Origin: Embiotoca jacksoni
Lineage: Eukaryota; Chordata; Actinopteri; Embiotocidae
Direction of reading: 5' to 3'
NCBI GenBank assembly: GCA_022577435.1
Contig: JAKOON010000019.1
Location: forward strand, 1,735,759 to 1,799,758
Length of the DNA: 64,000 bases
Numbering within the stretch: position 1 is the stretch's first letter; every line of letters begins with the position of its first letter. A program made the position numbers and the translations under genes. This document shows positions 1 to 11,598 of the stretch, one piece after another. The notes under the pieces were generated by a model. The model was not told where the DNA came from, ran no database searches, and saw only the letters and a program-made list of their open reading frames with translations.

Positions 1-127
1 GGGGGGGGGGCTTCTACTGCGATTGGTTAAACCCACAACACACCATGAGCTTTAAACCAGTAGGCGTGTGTCCCCCTTTTGTGTGTGCATGTTTGATTTC
101 CTCTGACGATTCGGGAGGTTACTTTGG

Positions 128-184
128 GTCAATAATAGAATAGAATAATAGAATAGAATAATAGAATAGAATAATAGAATAGAG
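128..184. repeat. AATAATAG/AATAG short tandem repeat
   Basis: Alternating GAATA and ATA blocks repeat with a period of about 15 bp. Simple-sequence DNA, no coding value. Confidence 0.8.
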
Positions 185-362
185 GTCATTGTGTTACATG
201 AAACGTGATAAGAACCCACGGATGTTTTCACCTTCTCACGTCTCCTTCCTGTTGACCTGAAATGTTGCTCGTGGAAACACTTGCGTGACGAATAGAAAGG
301 AACACGTGACCTCGTCTGCATGTTAAGTTTCTTGTGTATTTAATTTAATTTGAAACACGTTA

Positions 363-365
<3 letters not shown>

Positions 366-408
<43 letters not shown>
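366..408. repeat. (TG)n microsatellite
   Basis: Uninterrupted GT dinucleotides over 43 bp. The C/V-rich open frame that runs through it is an artefact of the repeat. Confidence 0.95.
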
Positions 409-410
<2 letters not shown>

Positions 411-1264
411 CACTGACCTTCTGAAGGAAGTCTGTGGTGTGTGTTCAGTCAGCCCTGCCAGTCAAAACTTCCTATTTCCAGATAAATTAGCTCTCGTTAA
501 CCTAATTTACTGCGACGTTAGAGGAAATCAGGAGTTTCTTTCATTGCGCGCGTCACATGACGTGAGTGCAGATGGTCACATTAGATAAAGGAGTTTTTCG
601 CAGTGTTTAATGACATGGATTCAGTGACAGCTGTTGATAAAACAAAGTGAAGGCAAACATGTATTTGAATGTGATATTTGCTGTCATTTAGAGTTCAGCT
701 CATCCTGAATCAAATGGCTTCATCGATTAATCTTGAAGCGGGTTTTTTTTTCCGTTATTGTTTTGGCCATAAAATGTCACAAAATATATGAAAATATGTG
801 TGCATGTTAAAACGAGTATCTTTTCACTGATATATATATTAAAAAAAAAAAGAAGCTGCGGTTGTGATACCAGAACGGGATGAATGGTTTCATTTTGGTA
901 CAAAAATATCTTTCAATGCTTCTCTTCACAAACAGAAAGTGGCTCATTTCCTCATCTTCACGGGGAGTTTAACTGCACTTTTGTATGTTTAAAAAAACAA
1001 AAAAACAAGCCTCTGAAGTGGCACCAGCGTCTCTGACTGAGGTCGAGAACGGAGGTCAGCCGGAGGGCATTACGAAGCTGTTGAGACGGAGTGGGGTGAG
1101 AGTGAGGTGGTCCGCCGGGGCCGGCCCACCCTCCTCTCCTCATGCAGCCTCGACTGAATCCTTTCACCGCACACGAGCTCTAACAAGGCAGGATTAGGTG
1201 GATTATTCACAAAGCAGCAGGGAGAGAGTAGAAAAGAAGTGACTGCAAGGGAGGAACAATGAAA

Positions 1265-1281
1265 GGGGGGGGGGGGGGGGG
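1265..1281. repeat. G17 homopolymer
   Basis: Seventeen consecutive G residues, followed shortly by GGGAGGGG. Length is likely to be unreliable in assembly. Confidence 0.9.
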
Positions 1282-1446
1282 TTATGGTATAGTAATAGTG
1301 GGAGGGGAAACACAGAGTCCTCTTCGTTTAACGTCGAAACAAACAATGAAACTCAGCTGAGGAAAAAAAAAAAATCCCCTTTGTTGGTTTAAAAAAAAAA
1401 AATTTACATGTTGAGAGCCATGAAGACTTCTTTTTGAACTTTCTGC

Positions 1447-1739
1447 TCTCCTCACCTCCTCTCCTCTCCTCTCCTCTCCTCTCCTCTCCTCTCCTCTCCT
1501 CTCCCCTCCCCTCTCCTCTCCTCTCCTCTCCTCTCCTCTCCTCTCCCCTCCCCTCTCCTCTCCCCTCCCCTCCCCTCCCCTCCCCTCCCCTCTCCTCTCC
1601 CCTCCCCTCCCCTCTCCCCTCCCCTCTCCTCTCCCCTCTCCTCTCCCCTCTCCTCTCCTCTCCTCTCCTCTCCTCTCCTCTCCCCTCCCCTCCCCTCCCC
1701 TCTCCTCTCCTCTCCTCTCCTCTCCTCTCCTCTCCTCTC
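1447..1739. repeat. CCTCT/CCCTC pyrimidine array
   Basis: About 290 bp of nearly pure pyrimidine on the + strand, built from CTCTC and CCCTC pentamers. It runs directly into TCTACCCAG, the acceptor of the mfsd2a exon at 1747, so it acts as, or replaces, that intron's polypyrimidine tract. The complementary strand is pure purine (GGAGA units), which explains the repetitive E/R-rich and S/P-rich open frames on both strands. Mirror symmetry makes triplex (H-DNA) formation possible. Confidence 0.95.
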
Positions 1740-1746
1740 TACCCAG

Positions 1747-4700
1747 GATCCTCGTCTCCACGCCGTTCGCCGTGCTAGCGTACTTCCTCATCTGGTACGT
1801 TCCTCCGTTTGAGGAGGGGAAGGTGGTGTGGTACCTGATCTTTTACTGCCTCTTCCAGTCCATGCAGACGGTCAGTTCCGCTCCGTCACCTTCGGTCCCG
1901 TCGTATACGTTGAATAAACGGTCTGACCGTGTGTTTGTGTGCGTTTGCAGTGCTTCCATGTTCCATATTCAGCCCTCACAATGTTCATCAGCAACGACCA
2001 GAAGGAACGGGACTCTGCCACCGCCTACCGTATGATGGTGGAGGTGATGGGCACCGTGCTGGGCACCGCCATCCAGGGTCAGATCGTAGGTGCCGTTTCA
2101 AATTGTCCCACCGAGTCCGATGTCTTCGACGGGACGAGCCCCTCCGGAGTCAACGCGACCAGGCGTTCGCTGGACGAGACGGTGAGTCTCTTTGCTTTTC
2201 TGTCAGATAAATGATGAGACTTACAAACAATTTGATGCGGCATCACTGCAAAATAATAATTTTTCTGTCCTCAGAAACAAGCTTACTTGGTGGCGTCAGG
2301 AGTCATCTGCATCATCTACGTCCTGTGTACCGTAGTCCTGTTTTTGGGCGTGAAGGAGAAAAAAGGTACGAATCCACGAGGAGACGAGACGTTACGATGC
2401 TTAAAGAATCTGATAACTTCAGGTTAGATTTGAGAAAATAAACAAAGATAAAAAAAAAAAAAAAAGGCTGCGGACACTGACAGACTAATCATTTGACCTT
2501 CTCATCTTCATCAGCGATATATCAGATGCCAAACATATGGAGGCCATTTTCTGTGAGGTGCAAAATGCCTGCATGATGCAGATCAGACAAATGCGAGGTT
2601 ATCGGTTATCAGACGGGCTCTTTTTGTGTTTTACATTCTTCACACAGCTGTCTTATCTTTGTTTTCTTCTCCTCCACGTCGGATTCTAGAGAGCGGAAGA
2701 AAGAAGTCGGAGCCGCTCACCTTCCGTCAGGGCCTGTGGGTGGTGGCGAGTCACGAGCCCTACATCAAACTGGTCATCGGCTTCCTCTTCACCACTCTGG
2801 CCTTCATGGTAAAGCTGAGTTTCTTCGTCTTTCCCGTGTTATTCAGAGGAGTCTTGTTTTTTGTTTTTTTTAAAGGAATATTTTTACATTTCGAGAAATC
2901 CATCGTCTCATTTAGCTCTTGGCGAGGAAGTGAATACGTGTCGTCTCCAAAATGTTGAACACATCAACCATAACTGTATTTTGTCTAAGAGACAATATCC
3001 TCCAAAAAAAATGACCCCAGAGAGTCTTTGTGGAAGCGGCTTATTACATCCTACAGTCACTTTTTAAAGTGGTCGTATGAATAATGACGATCTGGCGTCG
3101 TGGAGAAGTGAGGCTGCTCAGACGACATCAAGAGACCACTGTACGCTTCTGGTTTCCAGCCACGAGTCGGGACAGTTTTTTTTGTTTTTGTCTTTTTTTA
3201 AACCACATTTAAACGATCGTTGCATGTCGGCGTAGGAACCAGTAACTTTTAAAACGCACGACACTGTTCAAATCATCGTTTTAAACCAAACCCCGACCCG
3301 GCGTTCTGGACCTGAACTCAACCAGGGGTGCTAATTTGGTAAACATCGACCCGTATAAACTAATTGGTTCTAAAAGGACTCATTTATCTTTTCCAGCTGC
3401 TGGAGGGAAACTTTGCTCTTTTCATCACCTACGCTCTCGGCCACAGGAACGACTTCCAGAACATTCTGCTGGTCATCATGGTGAGTGTTTCTATTTTCTA
3501 CTGAAGGATTCTTTATCTTCTTTTAAGAAGTAATAATCAGGATGACGTGTGGAGGGAGAGTCTGCAGCAGAAAACCTCGTGCGTAGCAGTTTGTGGGATT
3601 TTCAGCTGTTCCGCGGTGCGTTTTCATCACGCGAGGACACGCATGGCACCGCGACTGAATGGGCAGATTATCAGGGTGAGAGGACGTGTTGTTTGGGTTC
3701 CTGGGAATCCGTCTACCACACGTTAACTCTGCATTAGCAGCGAGAGCTAGGGAGAGACGGGCACACAGTGGAGCTCTTGTTGTCCCGGCGACCCTTCACT
3801 GCCACCATGGGAACTGCTGCCACTGGTGGAGCCCTCCCCGCCATCCTCCCCTCGCTGCCTTTCCCTCTTCATTAGGAGTGGAAACCATTTTGGGCACTGT
3901 GTATCATATTTGGACAGGTGGGAGTGGAGGAGGACAGAGAAAATATTTTCCACAGAATTCGCTCAGTCAACATTTTGGTATTTCTCACGCTTTCTGGGTT
4001 TTCGATTGCTCCCTCCTGTGTGGTCATTTGACACCGGTTGACCAAAGTTGGCCGAGAGCTCATTGGTTGTCGGCCGCCTACGAGGTTAAGTTAAAAAAAC
4101 CCTCAAAGCATGTTGTGGCCTTGAGCCCTGACCTCCGCTTTATTCCTCCCGGTTCTCACATTTCCCACAATACTTAATGAAGCTCAGTTAGCTAAAAAGT
4201 CAACCTACTCTGTGGTGAACAAACTGGCTGTTTCCAACTTGCCTCAAACGCTTCTTTGACTTTTCTGTATGGCAATTTCTTTTGACTTCAGCTTCCATGT
4301 GCAATAATAATAACTGAAACCACATGAAGCTCAAATTTTTTATCATGAACCCTGATTGATGCAATCTGTTGTCCCTCTGCCCTCATGGGAACTTGCATGA
4401 TGATATTTCATAGAATAACAACACTGATAATTCTTTGTTTTTTTTCCAGGTGTCCGGGACCGTCAGCATCCCGTTCTGGCAGTGGTTTCTGAACCGCTTC
4501 GGGAAGAAGATGGCAGTTTACTTCGGCATTACGGTTAGTAATAGATGTTTATGTTTCGTTTGCCAAAGCTGGCGTTGCCACGAATGATTATTTACATGTT
4601 AGACTAATTTGTTATTTTTTAGACCAAATCATTCAGTCTGTAAGACATCAGAAAATCTTATTCAGGAAATCTTTTGACTCCAGTGAAGGCATCACCTCGA

Positions 4701-5835
4701 CGAGGGCGTTGTTTTTATGGATGACTGACATCCTTGTGTCTCTTTCTAAAGTGGGCGGTACCCTTCATGATCCTGATTGTCTCCATCAAGAGCAACCTGA
4801 TCGTTTCCTACTTGTTCTCTGTGGCAGCAGGTGTTAGTGTGGGAGCAGCTTTCCTTCTGCCCTGGTGAGCACGACAGTTCATTCTCTGAACCCAACCCTG
4901 CCACCACATGCAAATGAGGATTTCTGTCTCAGTCATGTGTCTCAATGTTTGTGCCTTCAGGTCAATGCTTCCTGATGTAGTGGACGACTTCAAAGTTAAA
5001 AATCCAGACATCCACGGTCATGAAGCCCTCTTCTACTCCTTCTACGTGTTCTTCATCAAGTTCGCCTCTGGAGTATCCCTCGGCGTCTCTACCCTCAGTT
5101 TGAAGTACGTTTTTTTTTTTTTTTTATCATCATCATTATTCGTAGCTGTAGTCATAAATTATTCTCATGTATATTTATGTTTTCATCCTTTAAGCTGTGA
5201 TGAACACGACATGACATTCCTCCCTATTACAGCTCATCAGTCCAGCGGTCATGTGGTCAACAATCACATAATCCTTCAGCTATAGCCACTTTGCCAAACT
5301 GCTCGCATCAGCTCAACTTTTCTCCCTCCACCTGCATTTTTCCCCAGATTTGCCGGCTATGTGACTGGGCAGTGCTCTCAGCCCGAGGCGGTCAGTTTAA
5401 CCCTGAAGGTGCTGGTCTCTCCCGTTCCCGTGGTTCTCATCGCTGTGGGACTGTTGATATTGAGGACTTATCCCATTGATGAGGAGAGGAGGCAAGGCAA
5501 CCGGAAACTACTGCAGGAAATGTTGTAAGTGAGGAGTGAAATGCACACGCAGAAGCTCAGACGTGATCCACGATAAGCAAACAACAAACAACTATTGCTG
5601 TGCAGCAGGACTCCTGCATAACCACATTAAACAGAACAATCTGTAGACCTGAGCTAAATTCAAAAGGAAATCTTTACAAAATCTGTTTTTTTCTGGCCGT
5701 TGGCACGCGTTATTGACTTTGTCTGCACAAGCCAAGTTCTTTGTGTGTGACTCCTGGCTGTTCTCCCGTCCTTTAAACAGGAACTCCGAAGCAGATTCTG
5801 AATCCGAAACCTCAGAACTTAGGAGCAACGTGTAG
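1747..5835 (+). CDS. mfsd2a: Sodium-dependent lysophosphatidylcholine symporter (MFSD2A), 5'-truncated by window edge
   Basis: Major-facilitator transporter that moves LPC-linked omega-3 lipids (DHA) across the plasma membrane, best known at the blood-brain barrier. Ten exons are visible: 1747-1870, 1951-2181, 2275-2365, 2690-2808, 3397-3480, 4450-4533, 4752-4864, 4961-5104, 5348-5524 and 5781-5835 (TAG at 5833). All have AG/GT borders and consistent phases, giving 406 residues. Near-identical family blocks include YSALTMF (with the Thr at the human T159 position), RDSATAYRM, FGKK, AAFLLPW, SMLPDV, KFASGVSLG (with the conserved Lys in this segment) and YPIDEERR. A luminal-loop NAT sequon fits the known N-glycosylated loop. 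The C-terminus is acidic, SEADSESETSEL. The first ~110-120 residues, including transmembrane segments 1-2, lie to the left. Fish often carry two copies (mfsd2aa and mfsd2ab); I cannot say which this is. Confidence 0.95.
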
Positions 5836-8180
5836 CTGCAGAGGCCGAGCCAACCACCACCGCTGCTATTCATGTCTGCGCAGGGACTGCAAAGTGTCTG
5901 GAGTTCCAGAGAAGGCGACCACAGAGCGCCTCTTCTGCTGCCTTCACACCGTCAGCATCAACACGCTCCCACCAGTGAAGCACACAAGTTTACATCACCC
6001 TCTAGTGGCCAGCCAGCATCACCTCGCATGTGAAGTATCTTCCGATTTGTTTTTTATCACCAGCTGTCCCGTTAAGTTGTATTAAACACAACTCAGAAGC
6101 ACATACAATATAGAAATCTACACTGAGTATTATTGTATCAGTGTAAAGCCAAAGTCCCAGATCAGATTCAGTTCTTGTTTTCTATAAACTTTTCTTTCAC
6201 TGTTTATCTGAAACGCAGCATCTGTCCATATTTTAATCTAAATGGATATCGATCACTGAAATGGACAGAAGAATCAGACCTCGTCATCATTTAAACACAG
6301 CTCTCACTCATCTTTGTTGGCATTCAGCTGCTACAGCTTCTATAAATGAATGACAAAGACTTTTGGGAGCTGTAGTCATTTTATCTCTGTTGAGTTTTAC
6401 GCAACAAAGAGACATTGAACTGTTTTTCCAAAGATGTATTACTTTTATTGTCTTCCAAGATGTTCCTGGAGAGTTCTATTTTTGTTTTTGGCTCCTTTGT
6501 GCATTTCATTTTGGGACTAAAGTCTTCTTTTTTTGTCACTTCCTGTGTGACTGCACCACATTCTCAAAGCCTGGTTAGAAGTAGTCGGAACTGGGAGACA
6601 GCCGTGATTTATGTTCATGAAGTATTTATTTGCTGGTTTACAAGATCTGACCATCACTCGTGCCATCTGGAGTTTGATGTTTACCATGTCTAAATGGACC
6701 GTTTCAGCCAGCACTACTCCACCAATTGGAGTTGGATGAGGATTTGCTCCAATTTCTACTTGTTGGTTCCCTCTAGAAAACTTCATTCAGACATAAAATG
6801 TACTTGAACTTTCTGAAGGGGAAAATGCATCCTGTGGTACACGATGATATGTAGGTTATCTGAATCACTGCCTTACAAACACATCTTGTATCATTTCTAT
6901 TGAACTTGTTACTCAAATTATTTGGTTTGTTTTTTATGCCACTGTGAAGTATTTCCCATCACACCTTCGCTCTGCTTTAACATGTCAGCCACTCGCCACT
7001 GGGTTTCATAGAAATGTCTGAATGTGCTTTTACAGCAAAGTCAGCTCCTTTATGAAGTCATTTCATTGAGCATGTTCTCACATTCTATGATGGGAAATGC
7101 TTTGTTTAACTATTTATTTCAACAAACTATCTAAGGGATTATCATTTTTCGTATGAAAGCAGATGTGTAATATAATTTATTAACAATGATTGAGTGTTTT
7201 TTGTTGACTGTGTGAACAAGTGATTTTTTTTTTTGTCCTGTGGAAAACTCTGAGAACATCAAAATGGTGGATTTGTTTTTTCTCCCTTTTTCTAAAAAAG
7301 GTTGAAGTTGCTGTGAAGTTATTAACAAGATGCCTTTGCAGAATTGTGGATCACAAAAGAAGCAGTCCAATCCTAGATCATTTTACTGGAAGTTGAAGGC
7401 CTTTGTTCTCAATTGATTTCACCTCTGACGATGTAATCAAGGTTTCAAAAATAAATCTTAGTATATTTATCTTTAGGGGTTTGAAATTGCACTAAATGAA
7501 CTGAATGAAGCACATTACATCGCCCACTGGTCTCCTTGCCATTTATATGCTGCTGTTTGTGTAAATTGTAAATACTTTTTCGAAGTCTCAACATGATGAG
7601 AAAAATATAAATCTGAAGAGAGGGATCAGTGTGCTGTAAATTTGTAATTCTAAGTCTGTGAATAAAATTTGTCAAGACAGAGAAGAGAGAATTGATTTCA
7701 TTAAAATATCCCCAAAACACATTTTTTTTTACATGAAGAGTATTTAAACACTTGTTTTGTTTCAGCCACCTTGATGAGGTTTTCTTGCCAGATACAGTAT
7801 ATTTAGTAGCATTAGATTCATGTCATATAATGTAGGCTCCATTTTCTTGGCAAAGCGAGAGAGGATTTTGCCAAAGTTAGGTTGCCATAGAACATTTAAA
7901 AACATAAAACATTTTTGGGCAACAATTAAACTTTTTTTCTCATTAAATTCATTGTATGATAAAATTACTGGGAATTAATTATACCACTTATCTGTATCTG
8001 AGGAAAGCTGGTAGTGGTTTATTTTAAAGACTGAAATCAACCAAATAAATGAAGTTGAACTTTGCCTGTTAAACAGCAGGCTGCCAACTGATCACCACTA
8101 ATTATCTGCAGCATTGACGGTGGGGCTCTTACGCGCGGATTGAAAGGGAACGCTAGAAGGACAGCAGTCAGTCTGTTGCA
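5836..8180. other. mfsd2a 3'UTR and spacer to the ZP3-like gene
   Basis: No exon is supported. Candidate poly(A) signals for mfsd2a are ATTAAA at 6081-6086, AATAAA at 7450-7455 and a further AATAAA near 7661, so the 3'UTR may be short (~250 nt) or long (>1.6 kb). Sequence is A/T-rich and mostly unique. The last ~100 bp before 8181 would be the promoter/5'UTR of the ZP3-like gene; I see no clear TATA box. Confidence 0.6.
6081..6086 (+). terminator. mfsd2a: Proximal poly(A) signal of mfsd2a (ATTAAA)
   Basis: ATTAAA variant hexamer 245 nt after the stop codon. AATAAA at 7450-7455 is the next candidate for a longer 3'UTR. Confidence 0.5.
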
Positions 8181-10616
8181 ATGAAAACAAAGTGGCATCT
8201 CTTTATTTTGTGGAATGTTTTATCTCTTGGCCTCCTTAGCACTGCAGCGGACACTTATGACTCCCCAATTACAAGAAGGAAAAGGGGTTTCAAACTGGGC
8301 GCTCCCAAGCCCAAATCGATCAAACTGGCAACAGAAGACAGAAAATCCCGCCAGAAGTTCCCTTCCAGCAAATCTCCATTGTCTCAACTTGGCTCCCAAA
8401 GGTCGTATCCTCCTGTAACTCCTGTAACACCTCCACCCATTGGCCCAGGAGCGATTTACGCAAGGACCCAGTCCGACTTTGCTTATCTCCCAGACGTCTC
8501 TGTAACCTGCTCCACATCTAACTTTGTCGTGCGGGTCAAACGAGCTTTCTACGGTCTCGGCGCGGACGCAGAGGAGCTGGAATTGGGCAGCAGCTGCAAA
8601 AGCAACGGGGTCCGTAGACCCCACGGTGACCTGCTCTTCACGTATCCTTTGACAGCGTGTGACGGAGTGCGTCAGGTAAGCTGTCCATGGGTGTCATTTG
8701 CTTACAAACTCTTCCTGAATCTTTACTCTTGACATCATACCTTCTGACTCTTTATTGACAGCTGCCCCCCGGTTATCTGGTCTACAAATTCGTTCTCCAT
8801 TATGAGCCTTCGCCAAGACGATTCCCAAGCAGTGCGCACCGGCTTGATGTAGACGTCGAATGCCGTTATCAAAGGTTAGAGTGGTTTCTTTGCTATTTTT
8901 AACATCTGATGTGTGTAGAGACTTGGTTAGTACTTACAGTCTCCAAATTCTTCATCATGCACAGGGACCATCATGTACACCAACTGGCTGTAAAGCCCAC
9001 CTGGGAAACTGTTGTTGTGCGTAAAAATCTGAAAGGACGTCCCAATGAATTCCAGATCAAGTTAATGGATGGTATGCGTAAAAGCTGCTGCGTTGTTCAT
9101 TACACTATTTGGAAGATTTTAATACATATCAAAAAGTGGTTTTAATATGTGACACCTAAAATGGACCCTTAGATTCCTGGAGCAGACCAGCCGAGTCTCG
9201 GGTGTACCAGCTTGGGCAAACTGTTAATTTCCAGGTTTTTGCTCCACATCTCCCTGCTGGAGGAAAGCTGTACATCAATAGCTGTTATGCAACACCACCC
9301 AGTGGTGAATCCTCCCTCAAATACCCCATCATAGGCAACTCTGGGTATGTATTGTTAAAAACCTTGGTTGGAAAACAAATGTGGTTTTGTGTCAACATTG
9401 TTGTCATCCACCTCCTTAGATGTTTGCTGGACAGCAAGCGAGATCCTGGAGCCTCTCGGTTCCTTTCTCGGACAGACAAAACCCTGAGACTATCCTTAAA
9501 GGCCTTCCAGTTTACTGCTGACCCCGACACTGAGGTAAGAGTCGAGAAGTGTTGATTCTCTGGGTTTACACGTGCTACCATCTCTGTTAACCCAGTTTCT
9601 GTTTTAGGTCAGAGTTCACTGCAAATTTTTAGTCACATCAGAGGAACCAGGTCCTGCTCACAAGTCCTGCACCTACAAAGGAAACATGTGAGCCTTAAAA
9701 TAGACTCTTATTGCCATAACAGAAATGCAGCTTTTTAGATGGTGGATTGTGGGTTGAGCTTATCTTTGCCATAACAGGTGGGGGGCTCTAACTGGTGACG
9801 ACTCCATATGTGAATGCTGTGAGTCACAATGTGTGACCTCTAAAACCCGGCGGGCCATGATGGAAGGTATGTGATGGTTTTGTTTTTTTTAGCTTTGATT
9901 ATATTTTGTAGGAAATATTCAAGCACCAATTCCTACTCATTGTACTAGAAGCATCTCTATTGGTTAACTAAAACATTAAGACTGACATTTAATTTCTTAC
10001 ATTCTTCACAGGCTCTGCAAGCAGTGGGCCATTAATGGTCTCAGATCAGCCATACACAGTGGAAGATGGCTTTCTACCAGTCAGCTCTTCTCTGGCCACC
10101 AAGATGAAGGAAGAAAAAAACAAAATTAGTCGTTACATTGATGAGCTTCCGGAAAGTGCGGGGATTGTAAAGGATGATGATGATGATGATGAGGGACAGG
10201 AAGAAGAAGCAGCTTTTATGGAGAAAGGCTTAGAGCATGAATGGAATGAATCTGAAATGAATTATTTCACTGAGTTTGGGGAGGATGGATCAGCGTATGA
10301 AGAAAACGATTTCTCAGAGATTGAAGTGGAGGACAGGGAAGATGATATTTGTGACGTAGATCCTGAGGCAGACGAAGTGCTCCATCCCCGGATGCAGGGG
10401 GAGCAAATTTTACTTTCAGATGTCAACAAACGTAGAAAGGTACAGCATCCTGACTCTAAGGATGAGGAAGAAAGCTGGACACGCACAGATAGTGGTGAAG
10501 AGGAGGAGGAAGAGGAGGAGAGGATGATGGCTCCTGAGGTGCAATGGAATTATAACAGCAGTCTGCCAGGTGAAGCAGGTGACAGGGAAAGGACCTGGTA
10601 TTTCAAATGGAGGTAG
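8181..10616 (+). CDS. ZP3-family egg-coat (zona pellucida / chorion) glycoprotein
   Basis: Secreted structural protein of the fish egg envelope. Eight exons: 8181-8675, 8762-8874, 8965-9071, 9173-9344, 9420-9534, 9608-9687, 9778-9866 and 10012-10616, giving 591 aa. Residues 1-23 form a signal peptide. A basic RRKR furin-like site lies at 32-35, followed by a K/P/S-rich linker. The ZP domain runs from about residue 105 to 380, with VTCS, the Cys pattern of ZP3, INSCYATP and, at its end, the ZP3-type CECCESQC cluster. The exon structure fits ZP3 genes. Odd points: the last exon encodes ~200 residues very rich in Asp and Glu (a GAT run gives seven Asp near residue 425), and I see no C-terminal hydrophobic anchor. 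Most fish zp3 paralogues are shorter (roughly 400-450 aa). The paralogue cannot be assigned from sequence alone. AATAAA follows at 10682. Confidence 0.9.
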
Positions 10617-10681
10617 TGATAGATCAACACAGAGTACTCTGCCTTAAGAATGATCCATGACAAAAGTCCTTGACTTATTTC

Positions 10682-10687
10682 AATAAA
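10682..10687 (+). terminator. Poly(A) signal of the ZP3-like gene
   Basis: AATAAA 66 nt after the TAG stop; a compact 3'UTR, typical of abundant oocyte mRNAs. Confidence 0.75.
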
Positions 10688-11015
10688 AACAAATATGAAA
10701 ATGCAGTTATGACTTTCTTTTTTGGCTTGCAATAATTCCTCTTAAAATCCATTTCTATTCAGAGATTGGAGTATTTGTTTTGATCTTCGCTGTGAATGAG
10801 AGCTGGGAGATATCAGTTATTATTCCTGCTGTTTACATGCGTCAAAAACGGGAAACATCAATGAGTCTGGAAATACACGTTTACATCCTAATGTACCATA
10901 TTGAAGCTCAACAGAGAAGACAAAGAAGGAAAATGCAAACGTTACAGAAACGACAGTCTTGGTAGAAAAAGGATTCTCTTCAGCCAACATGACAATTTGT
11001 CCATAAATCTTAGAT

Positions 11016-11021
11016 TTTATT
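11016..11021 (-). terminator. nhsl3: Candidate poly(A) signal of nhsl3
   Basis: TTTATT on the + strand, i.e. AATAAA on the minus strand, downstream of the nhsl3 stop. Confidence 0.45.
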
Positions 11022-11584
11022 CTTTATAAATGATTTTCTTACAATGCAGTCTCTAAAACCATTTTGAAATATATTATTATAGTTCAACACAAATATCCCA
11101 CTGTCTAAGCCATAACTGAGGACAGACATCACCTCCGTTGTCAGAAACTAAAAGCAGCAGAAAACATGTTACAAAATAATGATTGTGGATTATTTTGTGT
11201 GACATTAATTATCATGCTCATAGATAGCATTGAAACAAAAAAGGTGACGTGGGATTTTTGAAAACAAACTTTGATATAAGTGTGGAGCTATACAAACAAA
11301 GTTGCTCTATATGACGTTGGGCTTTAACGACGACGAAGATATTCTGTCTGTCGAGAAAAAAATAACTTAGTATTTTTTTAACAAATACAATTGGTGTGGA
11401 AAATCTTTTGGAAAATATACAGTACAAAACTGGAACAGATCCAACATTGAGATATGTTAAATATGAAAAAAAAAGAAAAAAAAAAAGTGCTATATTTACA
11501 GATGAGAGCCCCAAAGTCCCATTTGTTCCAAGTACTGACTAAAGATCTGACTCAGCAGGACATAAGTGGTACAATCACTGTTTG

Positions 11585-11598
11585 ACGCTAGGGGGCAG
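11585..11598 (+). promoter_or_regulatory. CTCF-like motif between convergent genes
   Basis: ACGCTAGGGGGCAG matches the core of the vertebrate CTCF consensus (CCASYAGRKGGCRS) at 12 of 14 positions. It lies between the tails of the ZP3-like gene and nhsl3. Motif match only. Confidence 0.3.

Larger units (their letters stand above)
1..1746. other. Non-coding sequence, probably an intron of mfsd2a
   Basis: No exon can be supported here. The first recognisable mfsd2a exon starts at 1747 and begins in mid-protein, at a point equivalent to the end of transmembrane segment 2 in the human protein, so this stretch should be the intron before it. I looked for the missing N-terminal segments of the family and found none. 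The interval holds an AATAG-type short repeat, a TG array, a G17 run, A-runs and the large CCTCT array, listed separately. The open frames here are low-complexity artefacts. Confidence 0.6.

Noticed and set aside
1282..1791. 169-aa minus frame of repeated GEERR and a 114-aa + frame of SPLLS repeats
   Set aside because: Both are translations of the CCTCT/GGAGA simple repeat and overlap a real mfsd2a exon in another frame.
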